A stretch of DNA of 64,000 nucleotides. Source: Bacteroidales bacterium. Its GTDB lineage: Bacteria > Bacteroidota > Bacteroidia > Bacteroidales > JAIOZK01. A program made the position numbers and the translations under genes. The stretch lies in contig JAIOZK010000002.1 in the NCBI GenBank assembly GCA_021740625.1, positions 251,186-315,185 of the forward strand. Direction: 5' to 3'. Positions 10,407-18,337 of this stretch are shown here, one piece after another (the stretch's first letter is position 1; every line of letters starts with the position of its first letter). The notes beneath the pieces were generated by a model. The model worked only from the letters and a program-made list of their open reading frames with translations, did not search any database and had not been told where the DNA came from.

Positions 10407-10556
10407 CTAATAATCATTTGAGGAGTTCTTAATAATTTTTGTTGCATAATTGTTGCCTGGGGTTTTTATTGCAAGTATGTACACTCCGGGTGGAATATGA
10501 GACAGGAATAGTCTATTGTTACCACCTTCACAGGAATGTTGGCTAATTATTTTGCC
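10407..10556 (-). pseudogene. Out-of-frame remnant of a T9SS type A sorting domain
   Basis: Downstream of the stop of the FG-GAP gene at 10547, another minus-strand frame encodes 49 residues. It begins GKIISQHSC, contains LSHIPPGVYILAI and ends ATKIIKNSSNDY before a TAG. The pattern GKII...L.PGVYIL.I...K matches the second half of a type A C-terminal sorting domain as seen intact at 4250-4480. The first half (YPNP and the following strand) is missing. It seems that a deletion with a frame change joined the last FG-GAP repeat to this tail out of frame. Confidence 0.7.
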
Positions 10557-11797
10557 ATCCAAACAGCCTTTCCGGAATGGGATCCAAGAATGTCAGGATC
10601 CAGATCACCATCAAAATCAACCATGTTGATATTCCATATCCTGTCGAAAAAAATTCCAATATTTTCTTTCTCAAAGTTTTCATTTCCATCATTTAGAAGT
10701 TTGTAAATCATTTTATCATGCCTGGCAGAAACACAAATGTCAAGGTTACCATCATTGTCAAAATCCAGAACACTTAAATTTTTCGCTCCACCTATACTGT
10801 CTATGATTTCCCCATAAGTAAAGTTCTGACTTCCGGTGTTTTTAAACCAACTAACCTTATCTCCCACATATGAGCTCAGCAGAATGTCCTGATCATTGTC
10901 CTGGTCCAGATCATACGTAGTCACAAATGATGCCTGACTGAGTGTGTCAGAAATAGGCTGTAGATTGAAATTTTGGGATCCATCATTTTCGCAAATAACT
11001 ATCAACTCATCAGATTCAGAAACTGCTACTATGTCTATATCTCCATCATTGTTATAATCACTGCAACAAAAATGTTGTATGCAATACAAATCTTCAATAA
11101 TGGGATGAGATTCGAAATTTTCAGTTCCATCATTCTTGTACCACTCCAGTTGCTTTGTCCCATTTGATGCTAAAATCAGGTCCTTATTACCATCCAGGTT
11201 CAGATCTTTCACTGCAAAATAAAAATTCATCTCACTATAATCAATAACAGTCTGTCTGTTAAAAGATTGATATCCATTATTCTTATGCCAGATTATTCTT
11301 TTTGTATAAAAATCATTGCTTAAGATATCAACATTTCCGTCTCCATCCAGATCGACAATTATTAAATTTTCCGGTCCGTTTTCATTGTTTGATAACACAT
11401 GTAGTGTGTATTCTCTGTTTCCTGTGTTTTGCAGCCAATAAATACTATTGCTGCTGAAAATGCTAAATGAAATATCCGGGTTTCCATCCGAATCAATATC
11501 ACCAACGTCGAGTGATTTAATATCAGGCTTATTGCTTAATAATACGATCATTCCATAATGGTCTCCAATTCTCTCCAGGAGATACAGGTTTCCATTATCC
11601 GAAAAGACAACATCAAGATCACCATCCTGGTCCATATCAACAATTCTATGCATATTGATGTATCCGAAGGATTTGGAAATATAAACCGGGTCGTTGAATT
11701 GAACTTGCCCCTGTAGCTTAAATGATGTCAAGAGTGCACTTAAGAAAAGGAAAACCAAAGGTAAAATGCAGTACCTGCTTTTTTGTATTGTTTTCAT
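10547..11797 (-). CDS. Secreted FG-GAP/VCBS repeat protein lacking an in-frame sorting domain
   Basis: This is a predicted exported beta-propeller-like protein of unknown ligand. After a signal peptide (LPLVFLFLSALLTSF) there are about eight FG-GAP/VCBS repeats, each with an Asp-rich calcium loop such as DMDQDGDLDVVF or DLDGDGNVDIL and a WxxNxG turn. The reading frame ends abruptly at HSGKAVWMAK. The tail of a T9SS sorting domain lies directly downstream in another frame (10407-10556). So the protein as encoded would enter the periplasm but lack its outer-membrane export signal. Either the gene is decaying or the assembly has an error here. The ATG at 11797 opens directly into the signal peptide. 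Confidence 0.78.
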   Translation of the reverse strand: MKTIQKSRYCILPLVFLFLSALLTSFKLQGQVQFNDPVYISKSFGYINMHRIVDMDQDGDLDVVFSDNGNLYLLERIGDHYGMIVLLSNKPDIKSLDVGDIDSDGNPDISFSIFSSNSIYWLQNTGNREYTLHVLSNNENGPENLIIVDLDGDGNVDILSNDFYTKRIIWHKNNGYQSFNRQTVIDYSEMNFYFAVKDLNLDGNKDLILASNGTKQLEWYKNDGTENFESHPIIEDLYCIQHFCCSDYNNDGDIDIVAVSESDELIVICENDGSQNFNLQPISDTLSQASFVTTYDLDQDNDQDILLSSYVGDKVSWFKNTGSQNFTYGEIIDSIGGAKNLSVLDFDNDGNLDICVSARHDKMIYKLLNDGNENFEKENIGIFFDRIWNINMVDFDGDLDPDILGSHSGKAVWMAK

Positions 11798-11895
11798 TGG
11801 ACTGTTGAATATAAATACATAAAGATAAAGTAAATTGTGTTCTGTGTAATTTTTTCAAGTGATTTATCTAAGATAAAAACCTGATTTGGAGAGTT

Positions 11896-11980
11896 CGGCC
11901 CGAAGGGCCTGCATAACATAACACAGGGCATCGCCCTGTGATGAATGATCAAACGCTTGATACCAGCGCCCTGAAAGGGC
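11896..11980. repeat. Cluster of three short GC-rich hairpins in a 289-base intergenic gap
   Basis: Three perfect hairpins follow one another: GGCCC-GAA-GGGCC (11897-11909), CACAGGGC-ATC-GCCCTGTG (11922-11940) and GCCCT-GAA-AGGGC (11968-11980). All have three-base loops and a GGGC/GCCC core. None is followed by a T-run on either strand, so they are not ordinary terminators. They look like a dispersed intergenic repeat rather than a gene. Confidence 0.5.
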
Positions 11981-12086
11981 AATATAGTTATTGCTTTAAG
12001 TGAGCGTTTTGCTGGGTGGAACAATAAGATTCCGGTCCGAGCTTTTCTGGCAAAGCCCTCGCAGAAAATCTAATGCAGCCAAATAA

Positions 12087-12602
12087 CTAAAACCCGCCAA
12101 ATTTCTCCACAATCCGGATGGCATTCTCCAGCCGTTGCTCACCCCGGCCCGAAACAATATGATAGTTCGAACCAAATGTCTGCAATTCTTTTTCAAACCA
12201 GCCAAAGAAAAACTGCCTTTTATCAGGATGCTCCCTTTGTGGGTCGGATTGCCAGGGAAGATCGATATTCGTGAGTAAAATGAGGTCATAGCGGTTACTT
12301 TCAATATTTTTCAGGATCCATTCAGGACATTGATCGTATTTGTATTCTGCCCAGATCTTGCATACAATTAGCTCGGTATCGCAAAATAAAATCTCCCCTA
12401 CCTTTTGTTCTTTTTCCTTCTCTTTTTTAAGCTGACCCCTGGCAATATTTTCAATATCCGTAAGCTTGTATGGATGATCCAGCTTATCAATATACTCACG
12501 GGCATATTCAGGTACCCAGTCGCACTGATAGTGTTTGGCCAGCTTTTCGGCCAGTTCTGATTTGCCGGTGGATTCCGGTCCGGTGATGGCGATCTTTATG
12601 AT
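12087..12602 (-). CDS. NadR-like P-loop kinase (predicted ribosylnicotinamide kinase) without a canonical start codon
   Basis: This 171-residue P-loop protein is of the AAA_28/NadR C-terminal type. It is predicted to phosphorylate nicotinamide riboside (or a related vitamin) entering through the adjacent PnuC. The Walker A is ITGPESTGKS near residues 6-15, followed by VPEYAREYI, ARGQLKKEKE, LFCDTELIVCKIWAEYKY and LLTNIDLPWQSDPQREHPD, all typical of the family. No ATG, GTG or TTG occurs in this frame near the N-terminus. By alignment with the usual opening M-I-K-I-A-I-T-G, the first codon is ATC at 12602-12600. That codon overlaps the 3' end of pnuC. A single G-to-C change would have turned an ATGA overlap (pnuC TGA / nadR ATG) into ATCA. 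An alternative is expression by -1 slippage from pnuC on its A6 run. Confidence 0.75.
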   Translation of the reverse strand: MIKIAITGPESTGKSELAEKLAKHYQCDWVPEYAREYIDKLDHPYKLTDIENIARGQLKKEKEKEQKVGEILFCDTELIVCKIWAEYKYDQCPEWILKNIESNRYDLILLTNIDLPWQSDPQREHPDKRQFFFGWFEKELQTFGSNYHIVSGRGEQRLENAIRIVEKFGGF

Positions 12603-13201
12603 GCTGATTCTTTTTTCATGTCTTTTAACCAGGCCAAATATCCGACAAAGGCCAATACAGTCAATACGGCAAAAAGTATCGTTGTCGGGTATAAACCTTT
12701 ATAAATATATATGCCTACCGAAGTGGCATCCACCACAATCCAGATGAGCCAGTTCTCGATGTACTTTTTCGCCAGCATCCATGTGGCCACAAAACTCAGG
12801 GAGGTGGTGAATGAATCCCACCAGGGAACGTCAGAATCGGTGAAATTGATCAGAATCCAGGCAATGAAGAAAAAAAGCACAATGCTGATGGACAGGAGGA
12901 TCAGTTTAAGCTTCTCAGGAGACTTACGCACTGGCGCCTCCGACTTCTGCTTATCTTTTTGCTTTCCACCATGCAACCAGTAGTACCATCCGTAAAAGGA
13001 AACCACCAGGTAATACACCTGCAGCGACATATCAGCATACAACTTCGATTGTATATACACATAAATATACATGCTGACCATGATGATGCTCACCAGCCAG
13101 TACCAAACGTTTTGCCTGATCTGCAGGCTGATGGCCAGCAATCCGAGAGCGGCTGCGATCAGCTCAATGTAATTCTCCGAAACCCATTGAATAACAAGCA
13201 T
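12596..13201 (-). CDS. pnuC: PnuC/PnuT family vitamin transporter
   Basis: This is an integral inner-membrane facilitator of the PnuC family, which carries nicotinamide riboside (PnuC) or thiamine (PnuT). The 201-residue protein has about seven hydrophobic segments. Family landmarks are NVWYWLVSIIMVSMYIYVYI, LYADMSLQVYY, YGWYYWL, WWDSFTTSLSFVATWML and ENWLIWIVVDATSVGIYIYK. It begins six bases after the YkoF-like gene and runs into the NadR-like kinase gene, forming a three-gene operon. The kinase neighbour favours nicotinamide riboside, while the YkoF-like neighbour hints at thiamine. No THI-box-like leader is visible because the operon has only a short leader. The stop is one codon later than expected if the ancestral overlap was ATGA. 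Confidence 0.85.
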   Translation of the reverse strand: MLVIQWVSENYIELIAAALGLLAISLQIRQNVWYWLVSIIMVSMYIYVYIQSKLYADMSLQVYYLVVSFYGWYYWLHGGKQKDKQKSEAPVRKSPEKLKLILLSISIVLFFFIAWILINFTDSDVPWWDSFTTSLSFVATWMLAKKYIENWLIWIVVDATSVGIYIYKGLYPTTILFAVLTVLAFVGYLAWLKDMKKESAS

Positions 13202-13207
13202 TCCGGG

Positions 13208-13462
13208 CTATTTCATGACCACATTCAGATCGGCATTGACTACCTTCATGATGAATACGGAATGGGGGAGTTCGAATGCATTTTTGATCTCCTGCTTTAA
13301 AATATCAATAACATCATCGTAGGTCCCGAAGACCTGCGTGCTCATGCCATTGGTCTTTACTTTCAGCTCTTTGTGCGTGTTAAGCCTGTCAATGAATGAT
13401 TTGATCGGGGGAATATATTCATCATTCAATGGATAATAACTTATTTCTACCGAGATATTCAT
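13208..13462 (-). CDS. YkoF/MTH1187-like thiamine-binding domain protein
   Basis: This small soluble protein (84 residues) resembles the YkoF/thiamine-binding family, whose members bind thiamine or hydroxymethylpyrimidine. It shows MNISVEISYYPLNDEYIPP, a ferredoxin-like alpha/beta pattern, and TNGMSTQVFGTYDDV, the region that usually follows the ligand pocket. The ATG at 13462 is preferred because an upstream ATG at 13480 lies inside the promoter region. It is the first gene of the operon with pnuC and the NadR-like kinase. Its presence suggests a vitamin-handling role for the whole operon; the ligand is not shown by sequence. Confidence 0.65.
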   Translation of the reverse strand: MNISVEISYYPLNDEYIPPIKSFIDRLNTHKELKVKTNGMSTQVFGTYDDVIDILKQEIKNAFELPHSVFIMKVVNADLNVVMK

Positions 13463-13481
13463 AGCTTTTGTTTTAGGCATG

Positions 13482-13489
13482 CAAAATTA
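13482..13489 (-). promoter_or_regulatory. -7 promoter element of the ykoF-pnuC-nadR-like operon
   Basis: The minus-strand sequence TAATTTTG matches TAnnTTTG exactly. Transcription would begin near 13476, about 14 bases before the ATG at 13462. This excludes the ATG at 13480. Confidence 0.45.
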
Positions 13490-13566
13490 AGACTTATGAG
13501 TGATAAATGATACATCAACTTGTATTAATTGGGCAATATACCGACATTTGCAGAAAAACAAATAAA

Positions 13567-14445
13567 ATGAAAAAAGGTGCATATACATTACTTGTCACTC
13601 CTTTCAAGGAAGATTATTCCCTGGATGAAGAAGCTTTGAGAAACATCGTCAGGATGCAGGTCGAGTCGGATATCGCAGGCATAGCCCCTTTGGGGGTTAC
13701 CGGTGAAAACCCCCTGCTTTCAGATGCAGAAGTAAAACGCGTGGTTCAAATCATTGTTGAAGAGGCCAAAGGAAAAAAGTATATTATGCCTGATCTCTGC
13801 CTGATGGGAACACCGGAATCTATTATGCGGGCTCAGATGTATGCCGATCTGGGCGCGGATTATGTGGTAGCTTTCTCCCCATATTTTGTTTTGCCCAGGC
13901 CGGAAGGATTGATGAAATATTATATCGATGTCGCAGATGCCTCACCCATCCCACTTATTCTGCATAGTTCAAAAGGTCGCACAGGGGTTGAGCTGACGCC
14001 GGCTATGACTGCTGAACTGGCCAAACACCCTAACATTGTTGCTACCAAAGACGGGAAGAAGGAACTTGATCATCTGGCCAAACTGATCTACCTTACAAAA
14101 GATGAAGATTTCCTGGTATTCACCGGTAAGGATACCACTGCATTTCCGACTGTAGCATTTGGTGGAGCAGGAACTTTTACTGTTGCCGGAAACGTAATTC
14201 CTGATATCATGGGAAAAATGATCAATCATGCCCTGGAAGGAAATCTAGAAGAAGCCAACAAAATGCACCTGCAGTATTACCGGCTCTTTGAAGCATGCCG
14301 TTTCGAAACCAATCCTATGGCGGCCAAGAGAGCACTTGAGTTGATGGGAAAGATCAACGGCATGCTCCGTCCGCCCATGACAGAACTGAGTGAAGCAAAG
14401 ACGCAGGAACTGAAGACCATCCTCGGCGAAAACGGATTGTTATGA
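13567..14445 (+). CDS. Dihydrodipicolinate synthase / N-acetylneuraminate lyase family protein, catalytic Tyr replaced
   Basis: This is a class I aldolase-fold (TIM barrel) protein of the DapA/NanA family, 292 residues. Family motifs are PLGVTGENPLLS (usually GTTGEs.tL), the Schiff-base lysine in NIVATKDG at residue 161, and TFTVAGNVIPD. In E. coli DapA the essential Tyr133 sits in YNVPSRTG; here the aligned residues are HSSKGRTG, with His at 133. Both DapA and NanA normally keep that tyrosine, so the reaction may differ or the protein may be a paralogue without DapA activity. The gene overlaps the homoserine kinase gene by four bases (ATGA), so the two are co-expressed. A true lysine-pathway dapA may lie elsewhere. 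The start at 13567 (MKKGAYTLLVTPF) gives the normal family length. Confidence 0.8.
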   Translation: MKKGAYTLLVTPFKEDYSLDEEALRNIVRMQVESDIAGIAPLGVTGENPLLSDAEVKRVVQIIVEEAKGKKYIMPDLCLMGTPESIMRAQMYADLGADYVVAFSPYFVLPRPEGLMKYYIDVADASPIPLILHSSKGRTGVELTPAMTAELAKHPNIVATKDGKKELDHLAKLIYLTKDEDFLVFTGKDTTAFPTVAFGGAGTFTVAGNVIPDIMGKMINHALEGNLEEANKMHLQYYRLFEACRFETNPMAAKRALELMGKINGMLRPPMTELSEAKTQELKTILGENGLL

Positions 14446-15359
14446 AAGAAATGAGCGTGCTGGCACCGGCCACAAGTGCAAATGTGGGGCCCGGCTATGA
14501 TATTTTTGCCATGACCTTGCAGGAACCCTGTGATGAAATCAGGGTTTCATTGAATGATAGTGGAAAAGTCAGCATTGAAGCTGAAGGCGATGCCCAGAAC
14601 ATCCCCCTGGACCCGAATGATAATGTTGCAGGCTTGGCTGTGCTGGAACTATTGAAACGAAAGAAGATCAAAAAGGGTGTTCATATCCGGATCATTAAAA
14701 ACATGATTTCGGGTGGCGGGCTTGGTACAACAGGAGCTTCAGCAGGCGGTTGCATTTTTGCACTCGATAAACTGTTAAAACTGAACCTCTCCGATAACGA
14801 AAAGGTTGACCTGGCCAGGATGGGTGAAATTGCCTCAGGTGGCTCTCCCCATGCGGACAATGTGGCTGCCGCCCTGCTGGGAGGTTTTATACTGGTGAAA
14901 TCTTATTATCCCATTGATGTGCTTCGACTGGAAATGCCCGAGTTTCCCCTTGTATTGGCTGTGATCAAAAAGAGTCAGCGTACGACACGCGGTTTTATTA
15001 CCTATGAGATTGGTCAGGAAAAACTGAAAGAACAGATGGCGCTGTGTTCCAGGGTTATTCATGCCGTGCATACGAAAGATATTAAGGAATTTGGAAAGGC
15101 AATCAGCGTGGATCATATCGCGGAACCGGTGCGCTCAGCGGCCATTCCCGAATACCAGGATGTAAAAAGGGCTGTGCTGAGAGCAGGAGCCTATGGTTTC
15201 CAAATCAGCGGCGGGGGATCATCCGTAATTTCTGTTTGTGATCCTGAATTGATCGATGATGTGGCTGCTATCATGGAAAAAGGTTTTGCCGGGAATGAGA
15301 ATTTTGTGAAGGTGATCAAAACCCGGACCAGTAATCTGGGGGTGAGGATCAGTGAATAA
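14442..15359 (+). CDS. thrB: Homoserine kinase (GHMP kinase family)
   Basis: This enzyme phosphorylates L-homoserine on the way to threonine. The 305-residue GHMP kinase shows the N-terminal PATSANVGPGYDIFAMTL, the ATP loop GGGLGTTGASAGG, and the ThrB-specific GGSPHADNVAAALLGGF. A C-terminal motif QISGGGSSVISV is also present. Its ATG overlaps the TGA of the DHDPS-like gene by four bases. The ThrA and ThrC genes are not adjacent, which is unusual because many relatives keep a thrABC cluster. The usual loop reads GLGSSAAS; here Thr-Thr-Gly replaces Ser-Ser-Ala, a conservative but noticeable variant. Confidence 0.9.
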   Translation: MKEMSVLAPATSANVGPGYDIFAMTLQEPCDEIRVSLNDSGKVSIEAEGDAQNIPLDPNDNVAGLAVLELLKRKKIKKGVHIRIIKNMISGGGLGTTGASAGGCIFALDKLLKLNLSDNEKVDLARMGEIASGGSPHADNVAAALLGGFILVKSYYPIDVLRLEMPEFPLVLAVIKKSQRTTRGFITYEIGQEKLKEQMALCSRVIHAVHTKDIKEFGKAISVDHIAEPVRSAAIPEYQDVKRAVLRAGAYGFQISGGGSSVISVCDPELIDDVAAIMEKGFAGNENFVKVIKTRTSNLGVRISE

Positions 15360-15509
15360 ACCTGAAGATTTTCTTTTTGAGATTGCTTAAATCAGTGAGA
15401 CTGTTATTTAACCCCATATTCCTGCGAGAATGGGTGCTTACAGGAAACGGATCGATAAACAGGAAAAGAAATAAGAGAGTGATTTGTTTTATAATATCGA
15501 AAATATAAA

Positions 15510-16277
15510 ATGATGAAAATTGATTTTAGTGGCAAGAACGTACTCGTGACAGGATCATCCAGGGGTATCGGGAAAGCGACTGCTGAAATGTTCGCTGCTT
15601 CAGGCGCCCGGGTAATTGTGCATTACAACAATAATAAGACATTGGCCGAAACGGTTTTAAAAGGACTCGAAGGCAGTGGCCATGGTATAGCAAATGCTGA
15701 TATTGCCAACCCGGAAGCCGTTCAGGGAATGGTCAAAGATATCATGGCAAAATACAAAAGAATTGATGTGCTGGTGAATAATGCCGGAATCTATGAAGAG
15801 GTCGACCTGATGACCATGAATTTCAAAGAATGGCAGCAAAGCTGGAAAAGGACCATTGAAACCAATCTGACAGGAGTTAGTAATCTGAGTTTCCTTGTGA
15901 TCAGGGAAATGGTGAAACAAGGAGGCGGCAGGATTGTGAATGTTTCATCCCGCGGGGCTTTCCGCGGTGAACCGACAGCGTTTGCTTATGGGGCCAGCAA
16001 AGCAGGACTCAATGCAATGGGTCAGTCCATGGCAAAAGCGCTGGCCCCGCAAAATGTGTTTGTTTATACGGTGGCACCGGGATGGGTAGAAACTGATATG
16101 GCCGCCGATGGATTGAACAGCCCCGGTGGAGATGACATCAGGGCGCAAAGTCCCATGAAAAGAGTGGCCAGGCCGGAAGAAATTGCCAGGAGCATTATTT
16201 ATCTTGCTTCTGAGGGAACCGAATTTATGACGGGCTGCATCCTTGATGTGAACGGAGCGTCTTACCTCAGAAGCTGA
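15510..16277 (+). CDS. Short-chain dehydrogenase/reductase (FabG-like)
   Basis: This is an NAD(P)-dependent oxidoreductase of the classical SDR family. It has the cofactor loop TGSSRGIG near residue 15, NNAG near 90, and the catalytic Ser in NVSSRGAF and the Tyr-Lys pair in YGASKAG. It also has the structural PGWVETDMA and a C-terminal EFMTGCILDVNGA. The overall pattern is closest to 3-oxoacyl-ACP reductase FabG or sugar/steroid dehydrogenases, and the substrate cannot be decided. ATG codons at 15510 and 15513 are both possible. No fatty-acid synthesis genes are next to it; it stands 150 bases after thrB and converges with the membrane protein gene. Confidence 0.85.
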   Translation: MMKIDFSGKNVLVTGSSRGIGKATAEMFAASGARVIVHYNNNKTLAETVLKGLEGSGHGIANADIANPEAVQGMVKDIMAKYKRIDVLVNNAGIYEEVDLMTMNFKEWQQSWKRTIETNLTGVSNLSFLVIREMVKQGGGRIVNVSSRGAFRGEPTAFAYGASKAGLNAMGQSMAKALAPQNVFVYTVAPGWVETDMAADGLNSPGGDDIRAQSPMKRVARPEEIARSIIYLASEGTEFMTGCILDVNGASYLRS

Positions 16278-16296
16278 CAGCTAAAGGAGTATCGTT

Positions 16297-18126
16297 TTAG
16301 TGATTTTGATTTTTATCAGGAATCAGGTATACCGCTATGATCAGATCATCAATCCGGAAACTTTTACGACGTGGATTCCAGAAATAAAACTTAACCAGAT
16401 CTTGTGAAGAAGAGATTTCTGATAATTTGAGTTTTAACTGTTTGTCTCTCCAAACATGCGTCCGGTCATCGGGAAGGGCTTTCATGCGAAAGCTTTTGTA
16501 AAACTTTTTAACACCCTCTGCTGTGGTAACAGAAGCAACAAAATAAGTGTGCATGGCAGCATTGGTGTCAACTTCCATCATGTCTAAGTTGACCTTTATA
16601 AAATACTCCGACTTAAACAAATGAAAATCTTTTGCTGGTAAACTGAGTGTGCACCCAAATTCGGTTTCTCGGTCAAACGCACAAACCGTATCAGGAGATC
16701 CCTGCATGTTGCGGATTTCTGTCTTTTTAACATGCCACCCCTCTTTACTTTGGTCGAAAGAATTTCGAAATTTATCAAGCAGAACCAGTTCATCTTCTTT
16801 GTAAATGCTTTCAGGCATCCCACCCAGGCTGTTTACATAACTTTTATCAGACTTCAGAAAAACATACCAATATTTGTTTTCGTTCATGCCTGCATGATGA
16901 ATGATGCTGTTCTGGTATTGCCAGGTCTGAAATATATTCAGGAATACAACGCAAATGAATACAAGGGCAGCCATGTATTTTGATGCTTTGTTTTGAAATA
17001 ATCCCAACAAATATGCCAGCAGAACGGCAAAAAAAGCATAATAATCTATATAGGGACGCATGCCGAAACTATCGCCGTAATACCAGTTCCACCAGGAAGA
17101 AATGAAGTAGGTGATCATCAGGAAGAACAAAATGCCCGCCATTGCTTTCTTCCTGGAAATTCTAAACAGGGGAATCAATCCGAATAAAGAAACAAGAATA
17201 AGTGGTGTATAAACAAATAAACCTTTCCGGTAACTGAAGAGTACATTGATGATTTGAGGACGGTCGAAATAGAAACCCTCATGCTTATATGTCCATTGAA
17301 AAATTTCTCCTGTCTGTATGAGGTTGATGATAAACTGTATGCTGATGATCAGGATGAAAGGAAGGACCAGGATGAAAAGCTGCCATCTGGAATATATAAG
17401 TTGAATGATCTTTTTGAGCAGCAGTTTGCGATCCGGGATCAGGAAAAAGACCAGGAAAACAGCCAGCACATTGAAAGGCCTGATTAGCACGCTGAGGCCA
17501 AAAGTGACTGAAAGCAAGAATAAATCCCAGGTTTTGAGACCCATGAAAGACTTGTGCAGAAAATACAGGAAAAGTGCGATCATTGAAAAGGAGTATGCAT
17601 GGGAGGTGCCCGGATGAAGGAAGGTATAGAAAAATAAATTTGTTCCGAGCAATATCAGGGCAATGCTGATGAAGGAAGTCATTTTTTTCATTCCAAGTCT
17701 GCGAAGCAAACGGAAAGTATAAAGCAAACCAAGCCAGGAATAGAAAACAGCCGCAACTACAACTCCGTAATGAAAAATTGTCGAATAGCCATCGGTTCCC
17801 AGATCGAAAACAAATGCCAGTAGCCATGAAATCAGGAAAAAGGGCAGGATCAGAAGCGCAGTACCTGCCGTGTATTTATTGATTAGAATATCTCCCTCTT
17901 TTAGATAATAATGCTTGTTGGTGAGCCTGCTGCCTCCGCTTTGCTCAATCTCAGCGATCTTTGTAAAGTCCAGACTGTGATGGATAAATACAGCCGGCAG
18001 ATAGGCGTAATACCCCCGGCCATCACCACCAATGATCTCTGTCCTGAATCCATGCGGGGTCCAGTTGCACAAGGCTGCCGTCATCATCATGAACAGCAGA
18101 AGCAGATATCTGATCTTTGGTGACAA
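16297..18126 (-). CDS. Polytopic membrane protein, possible GT-C type glycosyltransferase
   Basis: The protein has about ten membrane segments (residues 1 to about 420) and a C-terminal soluble domain of about 150 residues, probably periplasmic. An early loop holds GGDGRGYYAYLPAVFIHHSL, and LHPGTSHAYSFSMIALFLYF follows later. A first-loop acidic motif followed by many helices is the layout of GT-C glycosyltransferases and related PMT-like proteins, but I do not recognise a specific family. The start shown is a TTG at 18126; the cluster of ATG codons near 18090 (MMMTAALCN) is an alternative that loses the first twelve residues. It stands alone, with a 211-base gap to the divergent cytochrome gene. 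Confidence 0.65.
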   Translation of the reverse strand: MSPKIRYLLLLFMMMTAALCNWTPHGFRTEIIGGDGRGYYAYLPAVFIHHSLDFTKIAEIEQSGGSRLTNKHYYLKEGDILINKYTAGTALLILPFFLISWLLAFVFDLGTDGYSTIFHYGVVVAAVFYSWLGLLYTFRLLRRLGMKKMTSFISIALILLGTNLFFYTFLHPGTSHAYSFSMIALFLYFLHKSFMGLKTWDLFLLSVTFGLSVLIRPFNVLAVFLVFFLIPDRKLLLKKIIQLIYSRWQLFILVLPFILIISIQFIINLIQTGEIFQWTYKHEGFYFDRPQIINVLFSYRKGLFVYTPLILVSLFGLIPLFRISRKKAMAGILFFLMITYFISSWWNWYYGDSFGMRPYIDYYAFFAVLLAYLLGLFQNKASKYMAALVFICVVFLNIFQTWQYQNSIIHHAGMNENKYWYVFLKSDKSYVNSLGGMPESIYKEDELVLLDKFRNSFDQSKEGWHVKKTEIRNMQGSPDTVCAFDRETEFGCTLSLPAKDFHLFKSEYFIKVNLDMMEVDTNAAMHTYFVASVTTAEGVKKFYKSFRMKALPDDRTHVWRDKQLKLKLSEISSSQDLVKFYFWNPRRKSFRIDDLIIAVYLIPDKNQNH

Positions 18127-18235
18127 TGAATTATTGCTTTAATGTTTCATTCGATGTCTCAAAGTTCATGATTTTTCTTAAAAGAAATAAATACTGCTAC
18201 AAAAAATCAGCATACGCAAAATGTGAAAAACCCAA

Positions 18236-18267
18236 TTTGGAATAAGCAATAATTATATATATATTTG
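18236..18267 (+). promoter_or_regulatory. Bacteroidetes-type promoter for the cytochrome c gene
   Basis: TTTG at 18236-18239 and TATATTTG at 18260-18267 are separated by 20 bases, a good match to TTTG-N19/20-TAnnTTTG. The predicted leader before the ATG at 18338 is about 64 bases. Confidence 0.6.
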
Positions 18268-18337
18268 TATATATAAGTACTATTATCTTGAAGGTCAGAA
18301 TCAAAAATATTAAATAACCAATAAAACAATCAATCCT

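Noticed and set aside
11794..12304. Small minus-strand frames over the hairpin cluster
   Set aside because: They run through hairpins and the 3' part of the kinase gene in the wrong frame; no family pattern.
12535..12983. Plus-strand frames opposite pnuC and the NadR-like gene
   Set aside because: The minus-strand proteins match known families end to end.
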